From Acinetobacter schindleri CIP 107287 (GTDB lineage Bacteria; Pseudomonadota; Gammaproteobacteria; Pseudomonadales; Moraxellaceae), in the NCBI RefSeq assembly GCF_000368625.1, contig NZ_KB849574.1, positions 310,001 through 374,000 of the forward strand: a DNA stretch of 64,000 nucleotides, read 5' to 3'. The position numbers and the translations under genes were made by a program. The number at the start of each line of letters is the position of its first letter. Positions within the stretch are counted from its first letter, which is position 1. Positions 9,407 through 17,581 of the stretch are shown one piece after another. A model generated the notes under the pieces. It did no database searches. It had not been told where the DNA came from and saw only the letters and a list, made by a program, of their open reading frames with translations.

Positions 9407-9913
9407 ATGACCCTGAAAAAAACGACGATGAAAAAAACCAAGATCCTCAGCACTGCATTATTGATGTGTACGCCTCTTTTTATCCAGACTGTTCAAGCTA
9501 GTGAAACGCAGCAAGATGCAAAACCGATTGTCCCTTATGGTGATAATCCAAACCTGCTGCATGTATTTGCTTATAAAACCCAACAAGGTGTAATCAATAC
9601 CGCTGAAAAAGTTGGTGCAGCAGCAGAAAAAGGCATTGCCAAAATCAAGCCGGGTGTGGATCGTGCCTGGGACAATACCAAATCCACCGCAGCCACCACC
9701 ATTGAAAAAGTAGACCAAGGCGCAACACAAGTGGCTCAGCAAACCGGTCAGAAAATCCAGCAGACTAAAGATGTCTGGCGCGGTAATCCGCAACAGCAAG
9801 TCCCGATTGAGCAGCAGCCTTTAAGCCAATCTTCAACAGCAACGCAAAGTGTCACACCGCAGTCACCATCCAGTTCAGGTGGTGCAACCAGTTATGCAGT
9901 GGATGATCTCTAA
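9407..9913 (+). CDS. Hypothetical exported protein
   Basis: A 168-residue protein with an N-terminal signal peptide (KKTKILSTALLMCTPLFIQTV then cleavage near VQASET). The mature part has an amphipathic Ala/Lys/Thr-rich segment (about 65-125) with heptad-like spacing, then a Gln/Ser/Pro-rich low-complexity tail. No catalytic motif is visible and I do not recognise the family. The upstream ATG at 9407 is used because GAGG lies about 10 bases before it. The ATG at 9428 is an alternative that gives a more compact signal peptide. A terminator follows directly. Confidence 0.7.
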   Translation: MTLKKTTMKKTKILSTALLMCTPLFIQTVQASETQQDAKPIVPYGDNPNLLHVFAYKTQQGVINTAEKVGAAAEKGIAKIKPGVDRAWDNTKSTAATTIEKVDQGATQVAQQTGQKIQQTKDVWRGNPQQQVPIEQQPLSQSSTATQSVTPQSPSSSGGATSYAVDDL

Positions 9914-9927
9914 AAAATAGAATATTT

Positions 9928-9953
9928 AAAAAAGCCCGTTCAGGGCTTTTTTA
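9928..9953. terminator. Bidirectional intrinsic terminator
   Basis: AAAAAAGCCC / GGGCTTTTTT with loop GTTCA lies between the exported protein (+) and the convergent 2-hydroxyacid dehydrogenase (-). Confidence 0.85.
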
Positions 9954-9990
9954 ATCTGAAGAGAATAATATCTGGATTAACTAAATCAGA

Positions 9991-10944
9991 TCAGTTCACC
10001 TGTCGAATCGGCTGGCCCGCCTGAAAGGCTTTAACATTTTCTACCATCTGATCCACGATGCGTTGGCGAGCATCGACACTGCCCCAAGCATTGTGCGGGG
10101 TAACGATCAAATTCGGAATGCCTGGATCGAGCAGAATATTGCCTTCTTTCGGCGGCTCTATCGTCAGTACATCGGTGGCAGCACCTGCGATTTTGCCTGC
10201 ACGTAATGCCTGTGCCAGAGCCGCTTCATCAACAATACCGCCACGCGCACAGTTAATCAGGAAGGCACTGGATTTCATGGCTTCCAGCTCGGCATGGCTG
10301 ATCAGGTTATGGGTATCTTCAGTCAGTGGGCAATGCAAACTCAGGAAATCAACCTGTGGCAATAACTCCGCGAATGGTACACGTGAGGCATCCCCCGGAC
10401 GGTTAGGTAATGATCCGATCATCACATTCATACCAAACGCTTCTGCCAATTTGGCGACAGCTTTACCCAGTTCGCCATAACCCACAATGCCGAGAGTCTT
10501 ACCAGACAGTTCTACAATCGGTGCATCCAGCAAACAGAATTGCGTCGCCTTTTGCCATTCGCCTTGTTGTAATTTTTGCTGATAAGGCAGGAAAGACGTC
10601 GCCAGATTCAGCATTAACATGAGAGTATGTTGGGCGACAGCGGAAGTGCCATAGGCTTGGCAGTTACACACGACAATATTGCGTGCTTTGGCTGCGGCCA
10701 AGTCAACATTATTGGTACCAGTCGCAGAGATTAAAATCAGTTTCAGTTGAGGGCATTGCTGAATGGTTTCGGCATTTACCATGACTTTATTGGTGATGAT
10801 GACATCGACATCTTGCACGCGTGGCAAAAGTTCAGCCACAGAAGTAGCAGGATATAAGGTTAACTCGTCAAATACGCCATGCAGCGCCTGAAAGTCGAGA
10901 TCCTGTTGATCTAGAGAAGCATAATCCAAATATACGGCTTTCAC
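9991..10944 (-). CDS. D-2-hydroxyacid dehydrogenase (glycerate/hydroxypyruvate reductase-like)
   Basis: A cytoplasmic NAD(P)-dependent dehydrogenase reducing 2-keto acids such as hydroxypyruvate or glyoxylate. Visible features are the Rossmann motif GxGxxG (TLGIVGYGELGKAVAKLAEAF), the catalytic-loop NCARGGIVDEAAL containing the active-site Arg, a Glu in the following VLTIEPPKEG segment, and the catalytic His in VTPHNAWGS. An upstream ATG at 10998 is possible, but the GTG at 10944 has a GAGGG ribosome site seven bases before it and gives 317 residues, the usual length. The closest described family is HprA-type glycerate dehydrogenase. Substrate is inferred. Confidence 0.88.
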   Translation of the reverse strand: MKAVYLDYASLDQQDLDFQALHGVFDELTLYPATSVAELLPRVQDVDVIITNKVMVNAETIQQCPQLKLILISATGTNNVDLAAAKARNIVVCNCQAYGTSAVAQHTLMLMLNLATSFLPYQQKLQQGEWQKATQFCLLDAPIVELSGKTLGIVGYGELGKAVAKLAEAFGMNVMIGSLPNRPGDASRVPFAELLPQVDFLSLHCPLTEDTHNLISHAELEAMKSSAFLINCARGGIVDEAALAQALRAGKIAGAATDVLTIEPPKEGNILLDPGIPNLIVTPHNAWGSVDARQRIVDQMVENVKAFQAGQPIRQVN

Positions 10945-11039
10945 GGCCTGACCCTCAATCCTGTTAGACAATTTATCCTGCCATTTAAAACAAGTCATAC
11001 AGGGTTTTCAACCGTTTTTTAGACTTTATCCTGCTTTGT

Positions 11040-11237
11040 TTAATCGAGTGGTTTATCCAGATGGTTACGCACAGAATGACGAATTTTGTAAACAATATAA
11101 ACGGTCAGAATCATCAAAAATACGATAGTTGCACTCAGGAAAATAATGGTCGGGTGTACGCTATCTTTGGCGAATGCCAGATTGGGCAGGCCCAAAGTTA
11201 GCATTAAAAATATGGTGGCGAACTGTGTAGATTGCAT
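11040..11237 (-). CDS. Small exported/membrane protein
   Basis: A 65-residue protein starting MQSTQFATIF. It has an N-terminal signal-like hydrophobic segment ending NLAFA (a good signal peptidase site), then a second helix (TIIFLSATIVFLMILTVYIV) and a basic C-terminal tail. A longer frame reaches 11297, but the ATG at 11237 has AGGGGG just upstream and gives a proper signal peptide. Function unknown. It sits between the dehydrogenase and hydrolase genes on the same strand, 95 bases upstream of the dehydrogenase start. Confidence 0.65.
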   Translation of the reverse strand: MQSTQFATIFLMLTLGLPNLAFAKDSVHPTIIFLSATIVFLMILTVYIVYKIRHSVRNHLDKPLD

Positions 11238-11358
11238 AAGATGTACCCCCTTCTCACGAAAACGATCGCGTGCGGTGATGAAAAATCCATACCGCATAAC
11301 TACATCTTATGCCAGCAAAACAATAAGTCAAGCCATTGTTTTTAAGTGATATTTCAAG

Positions 11359-12630
11359 TTAATTTGCTTCACTGCGTGTCACAAAGTGCGTATTTTTGTC
11401 ACTGTCATCAACAAACGCCGCTGCACCGTATTCATCAGTTTTGAGACTTAATTCCTTATAACCGAACATATAGAAATCTGTATAACGTTTCATCAGAATT
11501 GGGTGCATTCCGACCGAAAGCGGTTCCTGTTCCTTGACCAGCTTCATCATATGACGGTCATTCATGACGACGAGATAACGTTCGTCATTCAAGCTGATGG
11601 TCAACAGGCCATTGCCGCGCGCATAAATCGGAATCAGGAATTTATGGTTCAGCGCAATCGCCTGATCGGCATAGCTTTCAATCTTGTTACTGATGACATT
11701 GAACACCAGACCATGCCCATAGATATCCAGCAGGATCTGACGGTTTTCCTGTGGCAGATTGACCTGAATGCCGAGTTTCATCAGATCATGCTGATCCACC
11801 TGTTTATTGCTGAGTAACTCGCGCAAAATGGTCTGCTTCTGATTGGCATCAAAAAACTGTGAATCGAGTTGCAGGTCATTATTTTTCAGGATACGGCCCA
11901 AAGCCATCCGATGCCGTGGCAACAGGTTTTCAATCACCTTACGGTAATAAAACTTGCTGTTCTTTTTGACCCGGCGCATCTTCTGATAAAAATAGCTGGC
12001 ATCAAATTCATGCAGCAGGAAATCATTCACCAGTTCGGAGCTTGCCAACACGGCAATCGCATCGTGATTGGTAAAAGCCAGATGCAATACGTGATGTGGC
12101 GGCAGGACTTCTCTGAGCTTATGATAATGCGCACGGTCCTGGGCATAGTGCGGATCATAAATAATAATGTATTCACGATCCTCACTGACATCTGCCTTAG
12201 TAATGCGCATCTCGCCATTCAGTTCCGGCTGATAGAACATGTTATAGCGGGCGTCTTTCACATCTTCCGGATCAATCGAGTATTGCGGCACCATGGCTAC
12301 GGCGCGCTGTACATCCAGAGCATTGGAATATTTAATCGCCGCATAACCGCCCATTGAACCGCCATAGGCAATACGCTGCTCAAATGGTGCAATCAGTTCA
12401 GCAATCGCGTCCAGCATGGCCTGCATAGACGCTTGTGGAAACCAGGATTTATCCTTGGGCATAATCCCGAGCACATTGAATTCAAACTTTTGCAGCGACT
12501 TCTCTGCATTGATGGTGGTTCCCTTGGCACGGGTAATCAGATCCCCAAAGGAGAAGATCAGTTCTGAAGATGAACCCGGCATAAAGATTGCGCGAATGTG
12601 CTCATCTTCAAAGACGATTTGTTTTTCCAT
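11359..12630 (-). CDS. Alpha/beta-hydrolase-like protein with C-terminal extension
   Basis: A 423-residue protein. The N-terminal 220 residues look like an alpha/beta hydrolase: nucleophile elbow G90-G-S92-M-G94 followed by GYAAIKYS, a later IIIYDPHY segment that could give the acid (D159) and FTNHDAI that could give the histidine (H189). The C-terminal 200 residues are a separate, less hydrophobic region with basic stretches (RRVKKNSKFYYRKV) and beta-rich sequence, which I do not recognise. There is no signal peptide, so it is probably cytoplasmic. Substrate unknown. It is divergent from the methyltransferase at 12744. Confidence 0.68.
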   Translation of the reverse strand: MEKQIVFEDEHIRAIFMPGSSSELIFSFGDLITRAKGTTINAEKSLQKFEFNVLGIMPKDKSWFPQASMQAMLDAIAELIAPFEQRIAYGGSMGGYAAIKYSNALDVQRAVAMVPQYSIDPEDVKDARYNMFYQPELNGEMRITKADVSEDREYIIIYDPHYAQDRAHYHKLREVLPPHHVLHLAFTNHDAIAVLASSELVNDFLLHEFDASYFYQKMRRVKKNSKFYYRKVIENLLPRHRMALGRILKNNDLQLDSQFFDANQKQTILRELLSNKQVDQHDLMKLGIQVNLPQENRQILLDIYGHGLVFNVISNKIESYADQAIALNHKFLIPIYARGNGLLTISLNDERYLVVMNDRHMMKLVKEQEPLSVGMHPILMKRYTDFYMFGYKELSLKTDEYGAAAFVDDSDKNTHFVTRSEAN

Positions 12631-12743
12631 AACTTTCCCATGCCTGTAAAGCGAACGCTTCCATTACAAATTCAATGGCGCAAAACGATGCAAAAATGAA
12701 TATGCTATTTTATAGCGAAGACCAAGATTAAAAAGCGCAAAAT

Positions 12744-13526
12744 ATGACACAATCATTACATCCTGCTGCACAACAAGCTTTTAGTAGCGCTGCCGAGCGC
12801 TATCAGCAGGTGCGCCCAAGTTATCCTGAAGCATTAGTACCCTGGTTGCAACAGCAGCTTGGCTTACCCCGTCATGCCCAATTACTTGATTTGGGTAGCG
12901 GTACCGGTAAATTCCTGCCCCAGCTAAAATTACTCAGTTCGCATATTCTGGCGGTTGATCCTGTCGCAGAGATGTTAACGCAACTCAAGCAGGTTCATCC
13001 AGATATTCCGACCTTGCAGGCGATGAGTGACGCTCTGCCGCTAGAAAATGCCTTGATGGATGCTGTATTTTGCGCACAGTCTTTTCACTGGTTCGCCAAT
13101 TTCGACAGCCTTAAGGAAATTCATCGGATTCTGAAAGATCAGGGCTATCTGGTCCTGATCTGGAACCAACGTGATGTTAATGTCGACTGGGTCAAAGCTC
13201 TGGCAGAATTTATTCTCCCCATGGAAGGCGATACGCCACGCTACCATAGTGGTCAGTGGCGCGATGTATTTCAAGATCAGCAGCTGTTTCACCCGGTAGC
13301 AGAAACGACTTTGCAGCAGTTCCATTCTGGAACCGTCGAACAGGTGGTGTCCAAACGTCTGCTCTCGACCAGCTTTATCGCCGCCCAGTCTGATGATGCA
13401 CAGCAGCAACTCAAATCTCAGTTTGAACAAATCGTACGAGAACATACTGGCAAGCAGCCTGATGAACAGATTGACTTCCCCTATATTACCCATGTCTATA
13501 TCTTTCAAAAAATTCTAACGCCTTGA
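12744..13526 (+). CDS. Class I SAM-dependent methyltransferase
   Basis: A 260-residue cytoplasmic protein. It has motif I LLDLGSGTGKFLPQL (about 47-61), an acidic end of strand 2 (LAVDPVAEM), and the post-motif FCAQSFHWF typical of the methyltransferase type 11 family, in which small-molecule methyltransferases of the BioC/UbiE/trans-aconitate kind are common. Substrate cannot be inferred. It stands divergent from the hydrolase gene and 23 bases upstream of a lipoprotein gene on the same strand, so these two may be co-transcribed. Confidence 0.85.
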   Translation: MTQSLHPAAQQAFSSAAERYQQVRPSYPEALVPWLQQQLGLPRHAQLLDLGSGTGKFLPQLKLLSSHILAVDPVAEMLTQLKQVHPDIPTLQAMSDALPLENALMDAVFCAQSFHWFANFDSLKEIHRILKDQGYLVLIWNQRDVNVDWVKALAEFILPMEGDTPRYHSGQWRDVFQDQQLFHPVAETTLQQFHSGTVEQVVSKRLLSTSFIAAQSDDAQQQLKSQFEQIVREHTGKQPDEQIDFPYITHVYIFQKILTP

Positions 13527-13549
13527 TAAAACTTTAACAGGACAAAACA

Positions 13550-14113
13550 ATGCCAAATATTCAGAATCTCAGCCGAATCACCTTGCTTACATCCACCCTG
13601 TTGCTGGTGGCGTGTAATCAGAAAGATGCGCCGAAACAGGAAGCGACTCAGCAAAATGAAGCAGCTGAAGAAGTGATGAAGGAACTGAAAACACAACCGG
13701 TGAAAGATTTTCCGCAAACAGCGGATGATCAACATGATATTGCCGTACTGGATGACTTTGAGCAGCGCCTGCAATCCTTAAATGAGGATATTGAAGCTGA
13801 AACTGAGCATATGCGTAAGGAAGGTAATCTGACTGAAGAATTTATGCAGCAACGCCAGCGCGACCATATCCAGTCTGCACTGACTTTATTAAAAAGTCTG
13901 GAACTAAAAACTGAACAGGGTCGTTATATTCAGGGGCTAATTTATCAATATTGGGAACAGCAGCAAAAACTGCTGGGCACAACCTCTTCAGATAAAGCGA
14001 TCCAGCATGATGCCAAGGAAAGTGTAAAAGGTTTGGGACAGTATCTGCATGCTCAGGAACAGCTGGAACACTGGCGTAACCAGTATGCAAAAACTCAGGC
14101 TAAAGTCCAGTAA
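13550..14113 (+). CDS. Hypothetical lipoprotein
   Basis: A 187-residue protein with a lipoprotein signal (LLTSTLLLVACNQKD, lipobox LVAC, Cys at about 22). The mature protein is highly charged, rich in Gln/Glu/Lys and predicted to be almost entirely helical, with a likely coiled-coil section around 60-110. No family was recognised. It has an ACAGGAC ribosome site. It follows the methyltransferase by 23 bases and converges with the GFA-family gene. Confidence 0.7.
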   Translation: MPNIQNLSRITLLTSTLLLVACNQKDAPKQEATQQNEAAEEVMKELKTQPVKDFPQTADDQHDIAVLDDFEQRLQSLNEDIEAETEHMRKEGNLTEEFMQQRQRDHIQSALTLLKSLELKTEQGRYIQGLIYQYWEQQQKLLGTTSSDKAIQHDAKESVKGLGQYLHAQEQLEHWRNQYAKTQAKVQ

Positions 14114-14130
14114 GACTGATCTGCTTTCTG

Positions 14131-14541
14131 TTAAGGACGTTCATGATATTGCGCTAAGGTATCGTGAATGTCCTCCCACTCAGCTTTAGAACCGACATAG
14201 AAATGGCAAGTCGGTTTCTGCTCAATCGGTGTATCCAGACTGCCAATACGCAGACGATAAACATCCGGCAGATCTGCTTTCACGCTATAAATCGGAGAAC
14301 CACATTCGCTACAGAAATTTCGGCTCACGCCAGTCGTGGTAGTGAATGACTTGAGTAATTTCTGTCCTTGCAGCAGATGAAAATCTGCTTTAGCAATCGG
14401 ACTATTGGTAGCAAAGGCAGTACCGGTAGCTTTACGGCAACGGCGGCAGTGACATTGAATAATATCACCCAGCGATCCACGAACTTCATACTGGATTCCA
14501 CCGCAGAGACAGCTACCGGCATAATGATCTTGAGTCGACAT
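14131..14541 (-). CDS. GFA family (glutathione-dependent formaldehyde-activating enzyme-like) zinc protein
   Basis: A 136-residue protein with all the cysteine motifs of the GFA/CENP-V fold: GSCLCGGIQYEV near residue 10, CHCRRCRKATG near 32, and NFCSECGSPIY near 77, giving two zinc sites. Characterised members include Gfa, which was proposed to speed S-hydroxymethylglutathione formation, although most family members have no known substrate. There is no formaldehyde dehydrogenase gene nearby, so a detoxification role is not supported by context. A GGAGG-like ribosome site lies upstream of the ATG. Confidence 0.88.
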   Translation of the reverse strand: MSTQDHYAGSCLCGGIQYEVRGSLGDIIQCHCRRCRKATGTAFATNSPIAKADFHLLQGQKLLKSFTTTTGVSRNFCSECGSPIYSVKADLPDVYRLRIGSLDTPIEQKPTCHFYVGSKAEWEDIHDTLAQYHERP

Positions 14542-14623
14542 ATCAGCAAACCTCCTTGTGAATAATTTTCGCCCAATATAGCCTAAAAAATTACTGACTG
14601 TGAATGTCTAAAATATCTTCGCT

Positions 14624-15826
14624 TCAAGCAGAATCAGACAGATAAGCCGCGACACCTTCACCCGCTGCACGACCGGTTGCCATACAGGCAGTCAACAGAT
14701 AACCACCGGTGGGCGCATCCCAGTCCAGCATTTCTCCACATAGGAATACATAAGGATTGGATTTAAGTTGCAAATGTTCCGTCAGCACATCACGTTTTAC
14801 ACCACCTGCGCAGCTAATCGCCTCTTCAATTGGACGGAATCCCTGAAGAGGAACCATCAACTGTTTAATTTGCTGTGCCAGATGTTCAGCATCCTGCCAG
14901 ATATTTTTAGGCACCAGCTCTCGCACCAGTGCAGCTTTAGCGCCTTCCAGTCCTGCCTTGCGCCAGACATTGCTTAAAGACTGCTTCTTGCTGGATTGCA
15001 GTTTATGCGCCAGTTGTGCTGCGTTTTGATCGGGAAACAGGTCCAGATACAGTTGCATGGGCTGCCCACGTTTGACCTGTTCACGCAAACCACGTCCCTG
15101 TTTATAGATCAAGCCACTTTCAAGACCATAATGACTGATGACGATATCACCCATAGTCTTGTCACTGCCTTCCACCCAAGCTGCAACCCGTTTCAGTGGC
15201 TGACCAAAGATGGGCTGTATAAACCTAGACCATGGATACTCCACTCCGACATTACTGGCCTGAAAAGGCTCAATTTCTTCTGTCTTTAGCCATGCTTGCC
15301 ATTGACCATCACTGCCAAGCTTTGACCAGGATACCGCGCCACAGGCGAGGATAATCGCATCAAAGAGTTCTGTTCGTAGCTCATCAGTTTTCAGATCCAA
15401 TAGTTCCAATTGATTCTGTTTTAACTGGGTCACCTGATGGCGGTAATGAAACTGTACCCCCTGCTCGGCCAGACGTTTTAACCAGGCACGTAACAGCGGA
15501 GCGGCCTTCATTTCGGTTGGAAACACCCGTCCAGAAGAACCAATATAGGGTTCAATGCCCAAACCTTGCATCCACTCTTGGATCCAGGCAGTATCCCAAC
15601 GTTTTACCCACGGCGCCAGCCATTCAGCCTGATCATAACGCTGGATAAACTGTTCTACCGGTTCAGCATGCGAGATATTCAGGCCGGTCTTGCCTGCCAT
15701 CAGAAATTTGCGCGCAGCTGAAGGCTTCTGCTCATAGACATGTACGTCATAATGCTGCTGGCTCAGCACTTCTGCTGCCATCAGCCCTGCCGGGCCAGTA
15801 CCAACAATCGCAATGCGTTTACTCAT
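14624..15826 (-). CDS. FAD-dependent oxidoreductase of the TIGR03862/HI0933-like family
   Basis: A 400-residue flavoprotein with an N-terminal dinucleotide-binding motif (IAIVGTGPAGLMAAEVL), the family sequence KFLMAGKTGLNISHAEP, and a C-terminal FAD-contact segment (PTGGYLLTACMATGRAAG). It resembles the NAD(P)/FAD-dependent oxidoreductases of the HI0933/BaiN superfamily, and specifically the TIGR03862 branch, whose substrates are unknown. It lies three bases downstream of the TrmB-like gene on the same strand (15829/15830), so the two are probably one transcript. Confidence 0.82.
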   Translation of the reverse strand: MSKRIAIVGTGPAGLMAAEVLSQQHYDVHVYEQKPSAARKFLMAGKTGLNISHAEPVEQFIQRYDQAEWLAPWVKRWDTAWIQEWMQGLGIEPYIGSSGRVFPTEMKAAPLLRAWLKRLAEQGVQFHYRHQVTQLKQNQLELLDLKTDELRTELFDAIILACGAVSWSKLGSDGQWQAWLKTEEIEPFQASNVGVEYPWSRFIQPIFGQPLKRVAAWVEGSDKTMGDIVISHYGLESGLIYKQGRGLREQVKRGQPMQLYLDLFPDQNAAQLAHKLQSSKKQSLSNVWRKAGLEGAKAALVRELVPKNIWQDAEHLAQQIKQLMVPLQGFRPIEEAISCAGGVKRDVLTEHLQLKSNPYVFLCGEMLDWDAPTGGYLLTACMATGRAAGEGVAAYLSDSA

Positions 15827-15829
15827 GGC

Positions 15830-16468
15830 TTATTCCACAGGCGCAACATTTTGCCCCTGTAGAGGCTGGAAATCATCAAAGCGGGTGGTATAACCCTCAG
15901 GTTTCGTAATAATGAGCTGCTGACAAAGTTCACCACGTTCCAGATATTTGATCTCAAAATGAGTACGGGCCGAATCGGATGCAATGATCTGCTTGTCATA
16001 AGGCAGGTTCCATAGCTCTTTCATCTGCTGTTCAGCTTCATCAATATATTCCGGAATATTACTTGCCAACGTAATCGAACCACCTGTTTTCAGCCGTGAT
16101 AGCAAAAATTCAAAGAACGGCATATTGGCCCAACGCTGTGCCGGGTTATGTGGTTCCGGATTTGGATATAGGACAAAGAACTGCTCTACCTGGCCAGGAT
16201 ACAGTGCATGTACCACCCATGGCAGGGCATCAGCATGTACAGTTTTTAAATTTGGCTGGCCTTCCAATTCATGCTGCTTTTGCATGGCCAGAAATTTTTC
16301 ACGGGTCCGTTCAATTGCAATCAGTTTGTGCTCTGGATGTGTCCGGGTAAATAACAAGGCATGCTTGCCCTTACCTGCACCAATTTCGACACAAATCGGT
16401 TCAGGGCTAATGCTTTGAAAATCACGAGGGGCATGCATACGCTGCGCTTGAAATTGACGAATTGGCAT
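15830..16468 (-). CDS. TrmB-like methyltransferase with altered active-site loop
   Basis: A 212-residue Rossmann methyltransferase resembling tRNA (guanine-N7)-methyltransferase. It has motif I VEIGAGKGKHALLF (27-40) and IAIERTREKFLAM (50-62), like TrmB's IGxGxG and IEVHxPG-type regions. The TrmB loop FPDPWxKxRHxKRR, which recognises tRNA, is replaced by YPNPEPHNPAQRW (101-113). The protein lacks the usual N-terminal extension. It may therefore be a diverged paralogue with a different substrate instead of the m7G46 enzyme. It is upstream of the flavoprotein and divergent from yacG. Confidence 0.72.
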   Translation of the reverse strand: MPIRQFQAQRMHAPRDFQSISPEPICVEIGAGKGKHALLFTRTHPEHKLIAIERTREKFLAMQKQHELEGQPNLKTVHADALPWVVHALYPGQVEQFFVLYPNPEPHNPAQRWANMPFFEFLLSRLKTGGSITLASNIPEYIDEAEQQMKELWNLPYDKQIIASDSARTHFEIKYLERGELCQQLIITKPEGYTTRFDDFQPLQGQNVAPVE

Positions 16469-16557
16469 AATCAGATCAAACTAATGAAAACCGCATAAGT
16501 CTAACAAGTGCGGCTATGTTTGCCTAATTGAATCCAATTTTTTGTGGAGTATTGTCC

Positions 16558-16743
16558 ATGCCAACGACCCTGAAATGCCCACGTTGTGGTGCACTGACTA
16601 CGTGGGAAGGCAATGCGTTTCGTCCCTTTTGTTCCGAACGCTGCAAGATGATTGATTTGGGTGCCTGGGCCAATGAAGACTATAAGCTGCCGACTCAAGA
16701 TGCTCCGCAAGCTGATGGAGGCCGTGAAGAAGACCAGTTTTAA
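16558..16743 (+). CDS. yacG: DNA gyrase inhibitor / zinc protein YacG
   Basis: A 61-residue zinc-finger protein: LKCPRCGAL and FCSERCKMIDLGAWANEDYKLP, giving a C-x2-C...C-x3-C zinc site and the conserved DLGxWxxExYxIP tail. E. coli YacG binds GyrB and inhibits gyrase. An upstream in-frame ATG at 16528 exists, but GGAG nine bases before 16558 and the normal length (about 60-65) favour the shorter form. The gene stands divergent from the TrmB-like gene and ends at its own hairpin terminator. Confidence 0.92.
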   Translation: MPTTLKCPRCGALTTWEGNAFRPFCSERCKMIDLGAWANEDYKLPTQDAPQADGGREEDQF

Positions 16744-16760
16744 ATGAGACTGACCAGAGG

Positions 16761-16787
16761 AAAGGAATTCGGATTGAATTCCTTTTT
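16761..16787. terminator. Intrinsic terminator after yacG
   Basis: AAAGGAATTC / GAATTCCTTT with loop GGATT, then TTTTC. The flanking A and T runs could act on either strand. Confidence 0.75.
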
Positions 16788-16881
16788 CATTTGGTGCTAG
16801 ACTAGCCTAAAAACACTATATTCTTGATTAATAAAATAAAATTTAAATAACTATTCCAATAAAATAACAAAAAAAGAGGAC

Positions 16882-17067
16882 ATGCCGATGTTTATCCTCC
16901 TGCTTAAAATTTTTATGCTGTTCTTGCTCTTGCTATGCTGCGCCAGTATTGGCCTTGGACTCTGGAAACAGGACTATATCTTTATCTTGATTGGTATCCT
17001 GCTGGTTCTGGCCATTGTGATATTAAGACTGCAAATCCAGCAACTGCAACATGATCCTTTCGCTTGA
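16882..17067 (+). CDS. Tiny two-helix membrane protein (paralogue 1)
   Basis: A 61-residue protein made almost entirely of two hydrophobic helices (about 4-25 and 31-48) joined by the polar turn GLWKQDYIF and ending LQIQQLQHDPFA. It has an AAAGAGG ribosome site. Function unknown. The protein at 17301-17480 has the same plan, the central -IG-G---DY-FI-IGIL pattern and the same DPFA ending, so the pair arose by tandem duplication. Confidence 0.65.
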   Translation: MPMFILLLKIFMLFLLLLCCASIGLGLWKQDYIFILIGILLVLAIVILRLQIQQLQHDPFA

Positions 17068-17300
17068 AGTAAAAACCAAAATATTTGCACAGTCTGTTAG
17101 AAACTCTAGCTAAAAGAAGAATTATTTATAAGTTTTATTAAACTAAGGTCAGTATTTATCTTGAATTTATTTTTGGTCAAATGTTAAACTACGTAGACAT
17201 TCTATATAGTTGATAATAAAATATTTTTTACTTTAAACAAGTAAGAAAACATAAAAAATTATAAAGAATGTCAATGACTTATATTTTTGGGGATTTATAA

Positions 17301-17480
17301 ATGTTAGTAATTATACTCAAGACTGTCATGTTCTTGTTTGTTCTACTATGCTGTCTCAGTATTGGCACGGGTATCATGCGCCATGATTATTTTTTTATTA
17401 GCATTGGTATACTCATTGCACTGGCTTTTTGGATTATTAGACTTCAGGTACATAAATTACAAAATGACCCTTTCGCTTAA
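17301..17480 (+). CDS. Tiny two-helix membrane protein (paralogue 2)
   Basis: A 59-residue reading frame, easily missed because of its size. Translation starts MLVIILKTVMFLFVLLCCLS and ends RLQVHKLQNDPFA. It aligns along its whole length with the 61-residue protein at 16882-17067: LLCC-SIG-G in helix 1, the HDY or QDY turn, IGIL in helix 2, LQ-x-DPFA at the end. Preserved protein similarity despite diverged DNA argues that both are translated. GGGGA precedes the ATG. Two transmembrane helices are predicted and function is unknown. An intrinsic terminator follows. Confidence 0.68.
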   Translation: MLVIILKTVMFLFVLLCCLSIGTGIMRHDYFFISIGILIALAFWIIRLQVHKLQNDPFA

Positions 17481-17514
17481 TATGTAATCTGTATAACCCA
17501 TTAACCCACTCAAA

Positions 17515-17546
17515 TAAAAAAGGAATCTAGAATCGATTCCTTTTTC
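17515..17546. terminator. Intrinsic terminator between paralogue 2 and the metallo-hydrolase gene
   Basis: AAAAAGGAATC / GATTCCTTTTT with a 7-base loop. It is flanked by A and T tracts, suited to both converging transcripts. Confidence 0.78.
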
Positions 17547-17581
17547 ATTTTTTAGATAGCTACTACGTGTACATTAAGCGC

